This document shows, in pieces, positions 8,286 to 17,061 of a stretch of DNA of 64,000 bases; the first letter of the stretch is position 1; every line of letters starts with the position of its first letter. Origin of the DNA: Streptomyces sp. NBC_01754. Lineage in GTDB: Bacteria; Actinomycetota; Actinomycetes; Streptomycetales; Streptomycetaceae. Under the pieces are notes generated by a model. The model was not told the origin of the DNA and searched no databases. It saw only the letters and a list, made by a program, of their open reading frames with translations. The DNA is taken from contig NZ_CP109132.1 of NCBI RefSeq assembly GCF_035918015.1, positions 7,068,001 through 7,132,000 on the forward strand. Reading direction: 5' to 3'. A program made the position numbers and the translations under genes.

Positions 8286-8319
8286 CCCGCCCGGCCCTCC
8301 CCCGCGAGGAGCATCCGCC

Positions 8320-8676
8320 ATGGCAGCAGAGAACACGTCGGTCGAGATCCGGGACGACCGGGAGCACGGCAAGCTCGTTGCCCACGAGGACGGTGCGCCC
8401 GCCGGGAGCATCGCGTACTTCGTGATGTACCCGGAACCGGGTGCCCTCGTCGCCGTGCACACCGTCGTCGGGCCGGAGTACCAGGGCAGGGGCATCGCGG
8501 GCGCGCTGGCCCGTGAGTTCTACGCCCTCGCGTCCAGCGAGGGGGTCCCCGCCGTGCCGCTCTGTCCGTACGTCGCGAAATGGGCCCAGCGCCACCCGGA
8601 GCAGGCGCCCGCGGCCCCGGAAGAGCTGGTGGAAGGGGCGCGGCGGCAGCTCGGGTCGCATCCCGGTCTGCTCTGA
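8320..8676 (+). CDS. GNAT-family N-acetyltransferase, YjdJ/YidJ type
   Basis: Short acetyltransferase-fold protein (118 residues). The acetyl-CoA motif A is visible as VVGPEYQGRGIAGALAREF near residues 48-66 (Q/RxxGxG/A). C-terminal PLCPYVAKWAQRHPE is the signature of the small YjdJ-like group. GAGGAG precedes the ATG. It lies 34 bases behind panD and is probably co-transcribed. In enterobacteria a different GNAT protein (PanZ/PanM) triggers PanD maturation, so a link is possible, but this family is not PanZ and the link is inference only. Confidence 0.82.
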   Translation: MAAENTSVEIRDDREHGKLVAHEDGAPAGSIAYFVMYPEPGALVAVHTVVGPEYQGRGIAGALAREFYALASSEGVPAVPLCPYVAKWAQRHPEQAPAAPEELVEGARRQLGSHPGLL

Positions 8677-8785
8677 CCAGCCGGTCCGTCGGCCTGGACG
8701 TATGGACTCGGCAGGCGCGGGCAGCCGCACGGAGAGACGGTGGAGTCAGATCCACGCGTATGTTCCGTCGCTGTTGGAGGACGAG

Positions 8786-8995
8786 ATGACCCATCCGTAT
8801 CCCGACCCCGTACCGCCCGCGCCGACGCCTCCGCCCGTACCGGGCCCCCCGACACCCGTACCCTCCCCGCCGCCCGTGCCCGGGCCGGTGCCGCCCGGTC
8901 CGGCTCCGGATCCCATTCCGCAGCCGCCCGGTCCGAACCCCGACCCGGTCCCCGAGCCGGAACCGGAGCCCTCCCCGGCGGGACGAGCGCCGTAG
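8786..8995 (+). CDS. Small proline-rich protein
   Basis: A 69-residue protein made almost entirely of Pro with Gly, Val, Asp and Glu, ending in alternating Glu-Pro (PEPEPEPSPAGRAP). GGAGG lies 5 bases before the ATG, which supports translation. There is no signal peptide or membrane segment. Such short proline-rich proteins are common in Streptomyces and have no known role. Spurious coding is possible because of the biased composition. Confidence 0.55.
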   Translation: MTHPYPDPVPPAPTPPPVPGPPTPVPSPPPVPGPVPPGPAPDPIPQPPGPNPDPVPEPEPEPSPAGRAP

Positions 8996-9079
8996 CGAGT
9001 CCCCGCCGACGCGGGACGAGCCGCCGGGCCGGGCCCCGCTCGTGGGATGGGCGGGGCACGGCCCGGTGGGGGCTTCCCT

Positions 9080-10492
9080 CTACCGGTTGCGGTCTTCGTC
9101 GCCGCGGCCCGCGGGCAGCCCGGTGCCCAGAGCGGTCAGGGAGTCGGCATGGTCCAGACCGCTCTCCGCGGCCACCGAATCCAGCGACTGCGCGTCGCGT
9201 ACCGGTGCGAACCGCACTCCGCCCCCGTCCGCGTCGTCGCGGACGAAGCCGTACACCGCGGGCCGGGGCAGGCTGTTGTAGGCCCAGTGCGTCGAGAAGT
9301 AGTACGCGCCGGTGTCGTACAGGGCCACGAAGTCGCCCTCCCGCAGCTCGGGCAGCTCGCGGGCATGGGCCACCACGTCCCCGGCGAAGCAGCACGGCCC
9401 GGCGATGTCCTGGGCCAGGAGCGGGCCCTTGCGGGGAAGGCCTTCCGCGTCGAAGGCCCCGATCCGCAGCGGCCAGGCGTCAGGCATGAAGACCGTGCGG
9501 GTGGCGACCTGCGCGCCCGCGTGGGTGAGGGCGATACGCCGGCCGCCCGCGTCCTTCGTGTACTCCACCCGCGCCCCGATGAAGCCGTTCTTGGCGAGCA
9601 GCGACCGGCCGAACTCGGTGACCAGGGCGTACCGGCCGTCGAAGAGGCCGGGCGCCGCGGCGCGGAGCGCGGACACGTAGTCGGAGAAGGAGGGCCGGTC
9701 CTCGTCGTCGGTGAAGTTGACCGGGAGGCCGCCACCGATGTCGATCCCGGTGATCCGGCGGACCCCCACCGCCTCGTTGATCTCCTCGGCCAGCCGGTAC
9801 GTCTCGGCGATGCCTTCCGCGATGAGCTCAGGCGGACAACCCTGGGAACCCACGTGGGCATGCAGCCGGGTCAGCCACCCACGTTGTGCGAAGGCATCCA
9901 CCACCTGTTCGCGGACCCCCGGATCGCGCAGGGGCACACCGAACTTCGAGGTGGCCGTCGCCGTGCTCATCGCACCGATGGAACCGCCGCCCACCTGCGG
10001 ATTCACGCGCAGCCCGAGGACCGATGCCGATCGCGGTGAGCGCAGCTCCCCGATCCGGCGGAGCTCGTCGAGGCTGTCGGCGTTCACGGCCACGCCGAGT
10101 GCCAACGCCAGCCGGAGTTCCTCCCGGGTCTTGGCGGGGGAGTCGAGAACGATCCTCTCGGGTGCGAATCCGGCCTCGACGGCCAGACGCAGCTCACCGG
10201 GGCTCGCCACCTCGCACCCCATCCCGCACGCGGCGAGCAGCCGCAGTACCGGGACCAGCGAGGCCGCCTTCGCGGCGAACGTGTGCAGCACGGGTACGCC
10301 GGGCACCGCGTCGAAGGCGGCGTGCAGGGCGGCGACCGAACGCCGCACGCCGTCCGTGTCCAGGAAGCCGGCGACGGGCTGTTCCTCGCCGAGCAGTCCG
10401 TCCGCGACGGCTTGGCGGAGGGCCTCGGCGAACCCGGCGGAGCGTCCGGCCGGGGGAGGGGCCAGGGGTGCGGCGGAGGTGGTCGGTGTCAT
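9080..10492 (-). CDS. PLP-dependent amino-acid decarboxylase (fold type III, DAP/ornithine decarboxylase family)
   Basis: Alanine-racemase-fold decarboxylase of about 470 residues. The PLP lysine is in LHTFAAKAASLV (residue about 73 of the chosen protein). The HVGSQ motif and GIDIGGGLP carry the PLP-phosphate contacts, and FAGDVVAHARELPELREGD plus DTGAYYFS are the C-terminal active-site motifs of LysA/ODC-like enzymes. The ATG at 10492 is chosen because the family fold begins soon after. No Shine-Dalgarno sequence precedes it, so it may be leaderless, and the frame stays open to 10579. A PucR-type activator gene lies immediately upstream on the same strand. The substrate cannot be told from sequence; this is probably not the primary lysA. 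Confidence 0.85.
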   Translation of the reverse strand: MTPTTSAAPLAPPPAGRSAGFAEALRQAVADGLLGEEQPVAGFLDTDGVRRSVAALHAAFDAVPGVPVLHTFAAKAASLVPVLRLLAACGMGCEVASPGELRLAVEAGFAPERIVLDSPAKTREELRLALALGVAVNADSLDELRRIGELRSPRSASVLGLRVNPQVGGGSIGAMSTATATSKFGVPLRDPGVREQVVDAFAQRGWLTRLHAHVGSQGCPPELIAEGIAETYRLAEEINEAVGVRRITGIDIGGGLPVNFTDDEDRPSFSDYVSALRAAAPGLFDGRYALVTEFGRSLLAKNGFIGARVEYTKDAGGRRIALTHAGAQVATRTVFMPDAWPLRIGAFDAEGLPRKGPLLAQDIAGPCCFAGDVVAHARELPELREGDFVALYDTGAYYFSTHWAYNSLPRPAVYGFVRDDADGGGVRFAPVRDAQSLDSVAAESGLDHADSLTALGTGLPAGRGDEDRNR

Positions 10493-10602
10493 ACGGCGAG
10501 AGTCGTTGATGGCAACCCCACAGGTCTTCGTCGGACAGGACAAGACTGACCGTGTTCCTTGGCCGTTCGGCCGAACCACCCCCGGGGGATGCCGGGGAGC
10601 GG

Positions 10603-12441
10603 TCAGACGTCACCCGTCAGGCGCACGGCCAGCGTCAGCAGGAGCCGGGTGTCCGGGTCGTCCAGGTCCACCCCGTACCGCTCCTGGGCCCGGCGCAAGC
10701 GGTAACGCAGCGTGTTGGGGTGGACGACCAGCCGCCCGGCGGCCCGCGCGACGTCCCCCGAGGCGTCGAGGTAGGCCCCCAGCGATCTGACCAGCGCACC
10801 GCCCGCCTCGAGGTCGGTCCGTACGAGGTCGTGCACCGGTCCCGAGCCGGACTCCCACAGCGGCCGTACGGCGTCCAGGATCCGCAGAACGCCCAGACCG
10901 GGGCTCACCTCGGCGGGACCGGCGTACCGCACCGGTGGTTCCCCGGCCGGGCCCCGGCGCTCGCGCTCACGCAGCACCCGGACGACCGACGCGGCCTCCT
11001 CGCAGGCGTCGGCGGCCCGCAGCGCCGACGCAACCACGGGCCCCGCACCGGCCCGCACCGCTGTGCCGCCGGGCAGGGACGCGGCGAGTGAGGCGAGTTC
11101 CCGGGCCAGCCCCAGCGCCGCACGGCCCGGCACCTCACGCGCCCGCACTCCCCGGCCCGACACCTCGTGCGGCGTCGTTCCCCGGCCCGGCGCTTCGGAC
11201 TCCTGGGCGCCACCGCCCGGTACACCGCGCCCGCGTGTCCCACCTCCGGGTGTCTCACCGCTCTGCCCGCCCGCCGCGGGCAGCAGTACGAGCAGCCGTC
11301 CGGCCTCCCGCAGGACCAGGGCCCCGGCACGGTAGGAAGCGGCCTGCAGGGTCAGCACGTCCAGAGTGCGGTGCACCGCGGACGGCTCGGAACCCTCGAC
11401 GTGCTCCGCGATCACCACGGTGCACGGGGCGTCGGTGGCCAGCCCCAGGGACCAGGCGTGGGTGCGGGCGTCGCCCCGCCCGTACAGCAGCCCCCGCAGG
11501 GCGTCGTCGCGGCGGCGTACGGCTCCGCTCTCCCGCAGCCGGTGCCGGATCAGGTGCGGGGCCGCGGCGTCGGCGGCGCGCCGCAGGGCGTCCTCGGCGT
11601 GTGGCGAGAGGCTGCGGCCGTCGGCCGCGGCCCAGATGGAGCCCAGCACCTCGGAGCCGTTACGGACGGCGACGACCAGTCGTTCGGGGCTGTCACCACG
11701 CGCGGGCCGCCGGATCACGTCGCGCGAGGTCCACAGGGTCCGCAGGAGCCCGCTGCGGCGCAGCTCGGCCACCCGCGCCTCGGGCACCCTGCCGCCCAGG
11801 ATCGTGGACCGGCGTACTCCGTCGGCGCCCGGCAGCGTGGCCGAGTGGGCGAGCACCCGGAAGGCGGTGTCCTCGATGGTGATGGAACCGCCCGTGTACG
11901 CCGCGATGGCCGAGGCGAGCGTGTCCAGGCCGTCGCCGTGCGCGGCCTGGACGCTGTCGGAGTCCGGTCCGGCACCGGAGAGGGCGAGCGCGGAACGCAG
12001 CAGGGAGGCGGTGTCTCCCCAGTCCGTCCACGCCGCCCGCGCCAGCAGCGCCAGCCCCGTCTCACGGGCCGCCGCGAGTACCTCCGGCGCGGGCGGCACC
12101 CCTTCCGTGTCGCGCAGCACCACGGCGCAGGCACCGTGCCGGGCCGCGTCGTGCACGGCCCCGGCCGCCCCGGGGGACGCCGCGGGCGGTCCGACCGCGA
12201 GCACCAGCCGGCCGTCGGTGCCGTGTGCGGTCTCCAGGCCGTCCCAGTCGCCGAAGACCACGTCATGGACGGTGGGATCGGGGTCTGCGGGCGCCAGCAG
12301 CAGCCGCAGGGTACCCGCGTCGTCGAAGGCGAGGAGCCGACGGAGCGTGGCGGACCCCGGGCCCGGTCCCGGGGCGGAACCGGACACGGGGATCCGTTCC
12401 GGGCCGCCGGAGGCAGAACTGGTGGTCACGGAGCCGAGCAT
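10603..12441 (-). CDS. PucR-family transcriptional regulator
   Basis: A 612-residue DNA-binding regulator. The N-terminal half carries a purine-catabolism-regulator-like domain and a GAF-like segment (GGSITIEDTAFRVLAHSA). The C-terminus has the PucR/CdaR helix-turn-helix with DVARAAGRLVVHPNTLRYRL and the motif YGVDLDDPDTRLLL. Between about residues 387 and 445 there is a low-complexity insert of Gly, Arg and Pro with a repeated GRGV/EVPGR theme. Most relatives are 500-550 residues without it. It sits upstream of the decarboxylase on the same strand and may control it. The ligand is unknown. Confidence 0.85.
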   Translation of the reverse strand: MLGSVTTSSASGGPERIPVSGSAPGPGPGSATLRRLLAFDDAGTLRLLLAPADPDPTVHDVVFGDWDGLETAHGTDGRLVLAVGPPAASPGAAGAVHDAARHGACAVVLRDTEGVPPAPEVLAAARETGLALLARAAWTDWGDTASLLRSALALSGAGPDSDSVQAAHGDGLDTLASAIAAYTGGSITIEDTAFRVLAHSATLPGADGVRRSTILGGRVPEARVAELRRSGLLRTLWTSRDVIRRPARGDSPERLVVAVRNGSEVLGSIWAAADGRSLSPHAEDALRRAADAAAPHLIRHRLRESGAVRRRDDALRGLLYGRGDARTHAWSLGLATDAPCTVVIAEHVEGSEPSAVHRTLDVLTLQAASYRAGALVLREAGRLLVLLPAAGGQSGETPGGGTRGRGVPGGGAQESEAPGRGTTPHEVSGRGVRAREVPGRAALGLARELASLAASLPGGTAVRAGAGPVVASALRAADACEEAASVVRVLRERERRGPAGEPPVRYAGPAEVSPGLGVLRILDAVRPLWESGSGPVHDLVRTDLEAGGALVRSLGAYLDASGDVARAAGRLVVHPNTLRYRLRRAQERYGVDLDDPDTRLLLTLAVRLTGDV

Positions 12442-12476
12442 ACGAGCACCGTCCCGGCCGACGTGTGCCGGTGGCC

Positions 12477-12500
12477 CGGGCCGCCGTCCCGCCCGGCCCG
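12477..12500 (-). terminator. Hairpin between gnd and the PucR gene
   Basis: CGGGCCG-N10-CGGCCCG, a 7-bp GC stem in the 77-bp gap. On the minus strand it lies downstream of gnd and would insulate the PucR gene, whose start is at 12441, from it. There is no T-run. Confidence 0.4.
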
Positions 12501-12518
12501 CCCTGCGGCCCTCCCCTG

Positions 12519-13961
12519 TCAGTCGGCGGCGGTCTCCGACCGGTCGCCGCCCCAGAGTGTGTGGAACGATCCCTCACGGTCCGTGCGCCGGTACGTGTGC
12601 GCCCCGAAGTAGTCCCGCTGCCCCTGGGTGAGTGCCGCGGGCAGGCGGTCGGCGCGGAGCCCGTCGTAGTACGAGAGCGCCGCGGCGATGCCAGGAGTGG
12701 GCACTCCCTGCCGTACGGCCTCCGCGACCACGGCACGCCAGTCGTCCTGCGCCGCGCCGATCTCCCGTGCGAACTCGGCGTCGGACAACAGGCTCACCAG
12801 GCCGGGCCGGCTGTCGTACGCCGCCCGGATCCGGTCCAGGAAGGCCGCCCGGATGATGCACCCCGCGCGCCAGATCGAGGCGACCGCGCCCAGGTCGATG
12901 TCCCAGCCGTACGCCTCGCTGCCGGCCCGGACCTGGTGGAAGCCCTGCGTGTACGACACGATCTTGGACGCGTACAGGGCCTGCTCCACCCGGGCCGCGA
13001 AGGCGGCCGCCTCCTGCTCGTCCAGGGGGGTGGCCGAGGGTCCCGGCAGCTCACGGGCGGCCTCGCGCAGGTCCGCGTGGCCCGAGAGGGAACGGGCGAA
13101 GACGGCCTCCGCGATCCCCGACACGGGGACGCCCAGATCGAGTGCGATCTGCACCGTCCAGCGCCCCGTGCCCTTCTGCTCGGCCCGGTCCCGCACGATG
13201 TCGACGAACGGCCTGCCGGTGGCGGCGTCGGTGTGGGCGAGCACCTCGGCGGTGATCTCGATGAGATAGGAGTCCAGACGCCCGGTGTTCCAGCCGCGGA
13301 AGGTCTCCGCGATCCGCGCGGGGGAGTAGCCCGCGACGCTCCGCAGCAGGTCGTACGCCTCCGCGATGAGCTGCATGTCCGCGTACTCGATGCCGTTGTG
13401 GACCATCTTCACGAAGTGCCCGGCGGCGTCCGGACCGACGTGTGTGGTGCAGGGGGTGCCGTCCTTCGCCTCGGCGGCGATCTTCTCCAGCATCGGGCCG
13501 AGTGACGCGTAGGACTCCTTCGACCCGCCCGGCATGATGCTCGGTCCGTGGAGGGCGCCCTCCTCGCCGCCCGAGATGCCCACGCCGACGAAGTGGATCC
13601 CGCGCTCGCGCAGCTCCTTCTCTCGGCGGCGGGTGTCCTCGAAATGGGCGTTGCCGCCGTCGATGATCACGTCGCCCTCCTCCAGCAGTGGAGCGAACTC
13701 CTGGATGACGGCGTCCGTCGGGCCCCCGGCCTTCACCATGATCACCAGACGACGGGGGCGTTCCAGAGCGGCGACGAACTCCTCGGCCGTACGGGCGGTG
13801 ACGAAGGCGCCCTCGTCGCCGAACTCCTCGACCAGCGCGTCGGTCCTGGCGGTGGTGCGGTTGTGTACGGCCACGGTGAAGCCGTTGCGGGCGAAGTTGC
13901 GGGCCAGGTTGCGGCCCATCACCGCGAGCCCGGTGACGCCGATCTGGGCGGTGCCGCTCAT
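12519..13961 (-). CDS. gnd: 6-phosphogluconate dehydrogenase, decarboxylating (NADP-dependent type)
   Basis: Oxidises 6-phosphogluconate to ribulose 5-phosphate with release of CO2 in the oxidative pentose phosphate pathway. It has 480 residues, the long dimeric form. The Rossmann motif is GVTGLAVMGRNLARN, with HNRTTARTD behind it marking NADP preference. Substrate and catalytic motifs are present: VGISGGEEGALHGPSIMPGG, HFVKMVHNGIEYADMQ (catalytic Lys in FVKMVHNGIEY), DIVRDRAEQKGTGRWT and the C-terminal YYDGLRADRLPAALTQGQRD. The ATG is preceded by AGGAG with a 6-base spacer. Cytoplasmic. It appears monocistronic. Confidence 0.96.
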   Translation of the reverse strand: MSGTAQIGVTGLAVMGRNLARNFARNGFTVAVHNRTTARTDALVEEFGDEGAFVTARTAEEFVAALERPRRLVIMVKAGGPTDAVIQEFAPLLEEGDVIIDGGNAHFEDTRRREKELRERGIHFVGVGISGGEEGALHGPSIMPGGSKESYASLGPMLEKIAAEAKDGTPCTTHVGPDAAGHFVKMVHNGIEYADMQLIAEAYDLLRSVAGYSPARIAETFRGWNTGRLDSYLIEITAEVLAHTDAATGRPFVDIVRDRAEQKGTGRWTVQIALDLGVPVSGIAEAVFARSLSGHADLREAARELPGPSATPLDEQEAAAFAARVEQALYASKIVSYTQGFHQVRAGSEAYGWDIDLGAVASIWRAGCIIRAAFLDRIRAAYDSRPGLVSLLSDAEFAREIGAAQDDWRAVVAEAVRQGVPTPGIAAALSYYDGLRADRLPAALTQGQRDYFGAHTYRRTDREGSFHTLWGGDRSETAAD

Positions 13962-14041
13962 GTGTGCTCCTGCGATCTGGTCGGGGACGTGGTGCGTGGT
14001 GCCCTTCCTGCGGCCGCCACGGATTGCCGGTCCTGCGCGGG

Positions 14042-14614
14042 TCACCTGGTGCCGGTGCCGGGAGCGCCCCGTGGAACGTTCGGCCAGGATGTCCAGGGCG
14101 CGCGTTCCTGGACGGGGGAGTCCGCCGCCTCCGGGACCACGTGCATCGCCGCCTCCTCGGCGGACGCCGCGGCGCCGTCGATGCCGACGTCCTGGGCGGT
14201 GAGGGTGGCCGGCACGTGCCCGTCGCCCTCCTGCGTGAGCCGTCCCGCCCGGTCGGTGCCGACCTCCGTGTCGTACAACTCGCCGTCACCGCCCGCCAGG
14301 TCGCCGGGACCGTCCTCACCGGCGACGGAGATCTCGGGGACCTCCCTGGTCAGGCGCTCGTCCAGACTCTCGCCGCTGTGCTGTTCCGAAGCCGTCGTGC
14401 CCCGGTCGTCGACCGCCGGCGGCCGTTCCGGAGGGGAGTACCCGCGGTCGAGGAGGTCGGCGAGCCCCGAGTCGTCCAGCATGTCCTCCGCGTCCAGCTG
14501 CTCGCCGGCATCGGCGGCCTGGTCCAGCTGAGGCTGGTAGACCTCGTCACCCCACTCGTGGGCTCCCGGTGCGTAGCCGGTCACCGGGTAGGCCCCCCGG
14601 TCGGCGTCGGTCAT
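14042..14614 (-). CDS. DUF5709 family protein
   Basis: A 190-residue acidic hydrophilic protein. Typical DUF5709 blocks are visible: LLDRGYSPPERPPAVDDRGT, SLDERLTREVPE, DGELYDTEVGTDRAGRL and VGIDGAAASAEEAAMHVV. GGAGG precedes the ATG with good spacing. There is no signal peptide or membrane segment. The family is found in actinobacteria and has no known function. The gene lies 80 bp upstream of gnd on the same strand, so read-through is possible. Confidence 0.85.
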   Translation of the reverse strand: MTDADRGAYPVTGYAPGAHEWGDEVYQPQLDQAADAGEQLDAEDMLDDSGLADLLDRGYSPPERPPAVDDRGTTASEQHSGESLDERLTREVPEISVAGEDGPGDLAGGDGELYDTEVGTDRAGRLTQEGDGHVPATLTAQDVGIDGAAASAEEAAMHVVPEAADSPVQERAPWTSWPNVPRGAPGTGTR

Positions 14615-15218
14615 CGCGTGTCCTCCGTCCGGCTGAGTCCCCGAGCTTCCGTCATGCCCTCTTTCGGGTCCTTGAGGCAATTCCACTCCGGTCCTGGCAG
14701 GGACGCAACGGAAGGACCCCTCGAAGGCCACTCGTGCGGGCGGCCGGCTCGTGTGCCACCGGCAGCCGCTGCCCGGTTCGAGCGCCTCCACGCACCCGTG
14801 TGCGCCGTCGGGGGAAGACCTGCCGGTGCCGGCCCGGACGTACACTCGGTCCCATGGATCGCGCCGGCGTCGCGCGGGAGGGCCCGCGAGGGACCGTTTC
14901 CGCCTGGGCGAGCCGCCGCACCGCAGTGCGGCCACGGCCGGCGGTCCTCAGCGGTTCCTGACCGGGGCACTGTCCCCTCCCGCTGGGCCTTCTCGCGTGC
15001 CGCACCGCACGTGTCGTACCGCTCGTACCGCAGGTTTCGTGACGCGGGTTCTGGACCGCGGCTTCGGATCGCGGGTCGGACCGCAGGTTTTCGTAACGCT
15101 CCGCATGCCGCGCCAGGCATGCCGCGCACGCCCGACTTCACCACCGTGGCCCGGCACACCGCCGGCGCCGCGCTCCGGCGACGGCCCCGCGGCCCGAGCC
15201 ACCCTCGAAGGGAACATC
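14615..15218. other. Long divergent intergenic region between DUF5709 and the MurE-like gene
   Basis: About 600 bp without a supported gene. It holds imperfect direct repeats of ACCGCAGGTTT(T)CGT(G/A)ACG at 15027-15044 and 15080-15098, and a hairpin GCATGCC-N6-GGCATGC at 15103-15122. These could act in a long 5' leader of the MurE-like gene. No clear -35/-10 pair was found. Confidence 0.5.
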
Positions 15219-16697
15219 TTGAAGCTGAGCGAGCTGCTGGCCGGGCAGGACCACCACGTCCTCCAGGGCGACCCCGAGCGGGCGTGGATCTCCGCCGGAA
15301 CGGCCTTCGACGTGGACCGGGTCACCCCGGGATCCCTCTTCATCGCGGTGCCGGACCATGTGGAGGGCGGCCCCGCCGCGGTGGCCCCCGCCCTGGCCCG
15401 GGGTGCCGCAGCGGTCCTGGTGGACGAGAGCTGTGTCCTGCCCGCGGCGGCGCGGAACGCCTGCGTCGTACAGGTGGCGGACACCCGTACCGCGGCCGCG
15501 GTCGTCACCTCCCGCTACTTCGGCGAGCCGGGCCGGCAGATGGACGTGGTGGCGATCACCGGCACCAACGGGAAGACCTCGGTCTCGTACATGGTCGAGT
15601 CGGTGCTCCGCATCTCCGAGGGCAGGAGGGCGGGGGTCATCGGCACGGCCGGCAGCCGCATCGGCGACGAGCCGATCCCGATGCCTCCTTCGGTGCTGAC
15701 CACACCGGAGACGCCCGATCTGCAGTACCTCCTGGGGTGCATGCGTGACCGGGGCGTACGGAGCGTGGTGCTGGAGGCGACGTCCATGGGCCTGCTGACG
15801 CACCGGGTCGACCGCACCTTCGTCGACGTGGGGGTCTTCACCAACCTGAGCCAGGACCACCTGGACGACCATGGCACGATGGAGAACTACCGGGACGCCA
15901 AACTCCGGCTGTTCCAGGGGCTGTGCCGGCACGCGGTGGTCAACGTCGACGACCCGGTGGGGGCCGGCATCCAGGCGATGATGCCGGGTGCGGTGACCAC
16001 GTACGCCTTGGACGGCGACGCGGACTACCGGGCCTCCGACCTGACCGTGGACGCGGCGGGCAGCCGCTTCACGCTGCACCACGAGGGCCGCAAGTACCCC
16101 GCGGCGATCCCCTCGCCCGGCAGGTTCTCGGTGGCCAACGCGCTGGCCACCGTGGCCGCCTGCCACGTCCTGGGGCACGACCTGGCCGGGCTGGTCGCCG
16201 CGCTCGAACGGATGCCGCAGATCCCCGGCCGGTTCGAACGGCTGACGACCGACGCCGGGACCTCGGTGATCGTGGACTACGCCCATTCACCGGACTCGCT
16301 GAACAAGGTGCTGGGTGCCATCCGCGGCTTCGCGAAGGGCAGGGTCGTCACCGTCTTCGGCTGCGGCGGGGACCGGGACACCACCAAGCGGGCGGAGATG
16401 GGGACGATCGCCGGAACGCACTCGGACCTGTGCGTCCTCACCTCGGACAACCCGCGTCACGAGGACCCCGGGGCCATCATGGACCAGGTCGCTCCGGGCA
16501 TCGCCGCGACCGGCACTCCGTTCGAACGTTTCGCGGACCGGCACGCGGCGATCGCCTTCGCCCTGTCCGAGGCGGGCCCGGACGACATCGTCCTGATCGC
16601 GGGCAAGGGCAGCGAGCCCCACCAGATCGTGGGCGACACGCTCATCCCGTTCAGCGACATGGCCACCGTGCGCGAACTCACGGGTCAGTACACCTAG
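15219..16697 (+). CDS. MurE-like Mur ligase (UDP-MurNAc-tripeptide synthetase family paralogue)
   Basis: ATP-dependent amino-acid ligase of the Mur family, 492 residues. ATP-binding motif TGTNGKTS is at about 114-121, the carbamylated lysine is in DAKLRLF near 228, HSPDS is near 356 and the diaminopimelate-recognition motif DNPR is at 410-413, so the central and C-terminal domains look functional. In domain 1 the usual DSR uridine-binding motif is replaced by FDVDRVTPGSLF, and the following loop differs from housekeeping MurE. The TTG start is supported by AAGGGA 6 bases upstream. It is not in a dcw cluster, so it is probably a second copy with a special role. Housekeeping function cannot be excluded. 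Confidence 0.82.
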   Translation: MKLSELLAGQDHHVLQGDPERAWISAGTAFDVDRVTPGSLFIAVPDHVEGGPAAVAPALARGAAAVLVDESCVLPAAARNACVVQVADTRTAAAVVTSRYFGEPGRQMDVVAITGTNGKTSVSYMVESVLRISEGRRAGVIGTAGSRIGDEPIPMPPSVLTTPETPDLQYLLGCMRDRGVRSVVLEATSMGLLTHRVDRTFVDVGVFTNLSQDHLDDHGTMENYRDAKLRLFQGLCRHAVVNVDDPVGAGIQAMMPGAVTTYALDGDADYRASDLTVDAAGSRFTLHHEGRKYPAAIPSPGRFSVANALATVAACHVLGHDLAGLVAALERMPQIPGRFERLTTDAGTSVIVDYAHSPDSLNKVLGAIRGFAKGRVVTVFGCGGDRDTTKRAEMGTIAGTHSDLCVLTSDNPRHEDPGAIMDQVAPGIAATGTPFERFADRHAAIAFALSEAGPDDIVLIAGKGSEPHQIVGDTLIPFSDMATVRELTGQYT

Positions 16698-16783
16698 GCC
16701 GCGTAGCGAGCCGCGTGCTCACGACTGGATACGTGCCCTGTGACCTGAGTCGGAGACTCCTCAGGAGTAGACGGCAGCGGACG

Positions 16784-16990
16784 GCAGCGGACTGCGACCG
16801 CGCGGAGGACCGCGTCGGTGGTCCTGGACCGGGCGAAGGGCCTCGGGTGCCCGTTCCGGTCCGGGAGCCGGCCGCGGACGTCCCGCTCAGGGGCTTGGAC
16901 GGAGCGGTGGACACCTCGCTCGAGCCTCTTCCGCGTGAGCTCGGCGAACCACCGCTCCACCAGGGCGGCTCGTACCCGGCCGACGACGAA
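16784..16990 (-). pseudogene. IS630-type transposase C-terminal remnant
   Basis: The minus-strand frame contains ERWFAELTRKRLERGVHRSV followed by ERDVRG and HPRPF. This closely follows the C-terminal consensus of Streptomyces IS630-family transposases (VERWFAELT, LQRGVHRSVQALERDI, WNxxPRPFVWTKTAD). The catalytic DDE part is absent and the end is degenerate (ARSRTTDAVL for VWTKTADEIL). It is a decayed insertion-sequence fragment. The rest of the 16698-17061 gap shows nothing else. Confidence 0.7.
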
Positions 16991-17061
16991 ACTCCGGGTC
17001 AGGTCGCCGGGCCCTGTCCGAGGGGTCGTCGCGGTGCCCGCGGCGCCTGGCTCCCGGTTAC

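Noticed and set aside
7551..8495. A minus-strand frame opposite panD and the small membrane gene
   Set aside because: panD is unmistakable on the plus strand. The antisense frame has no motifs.
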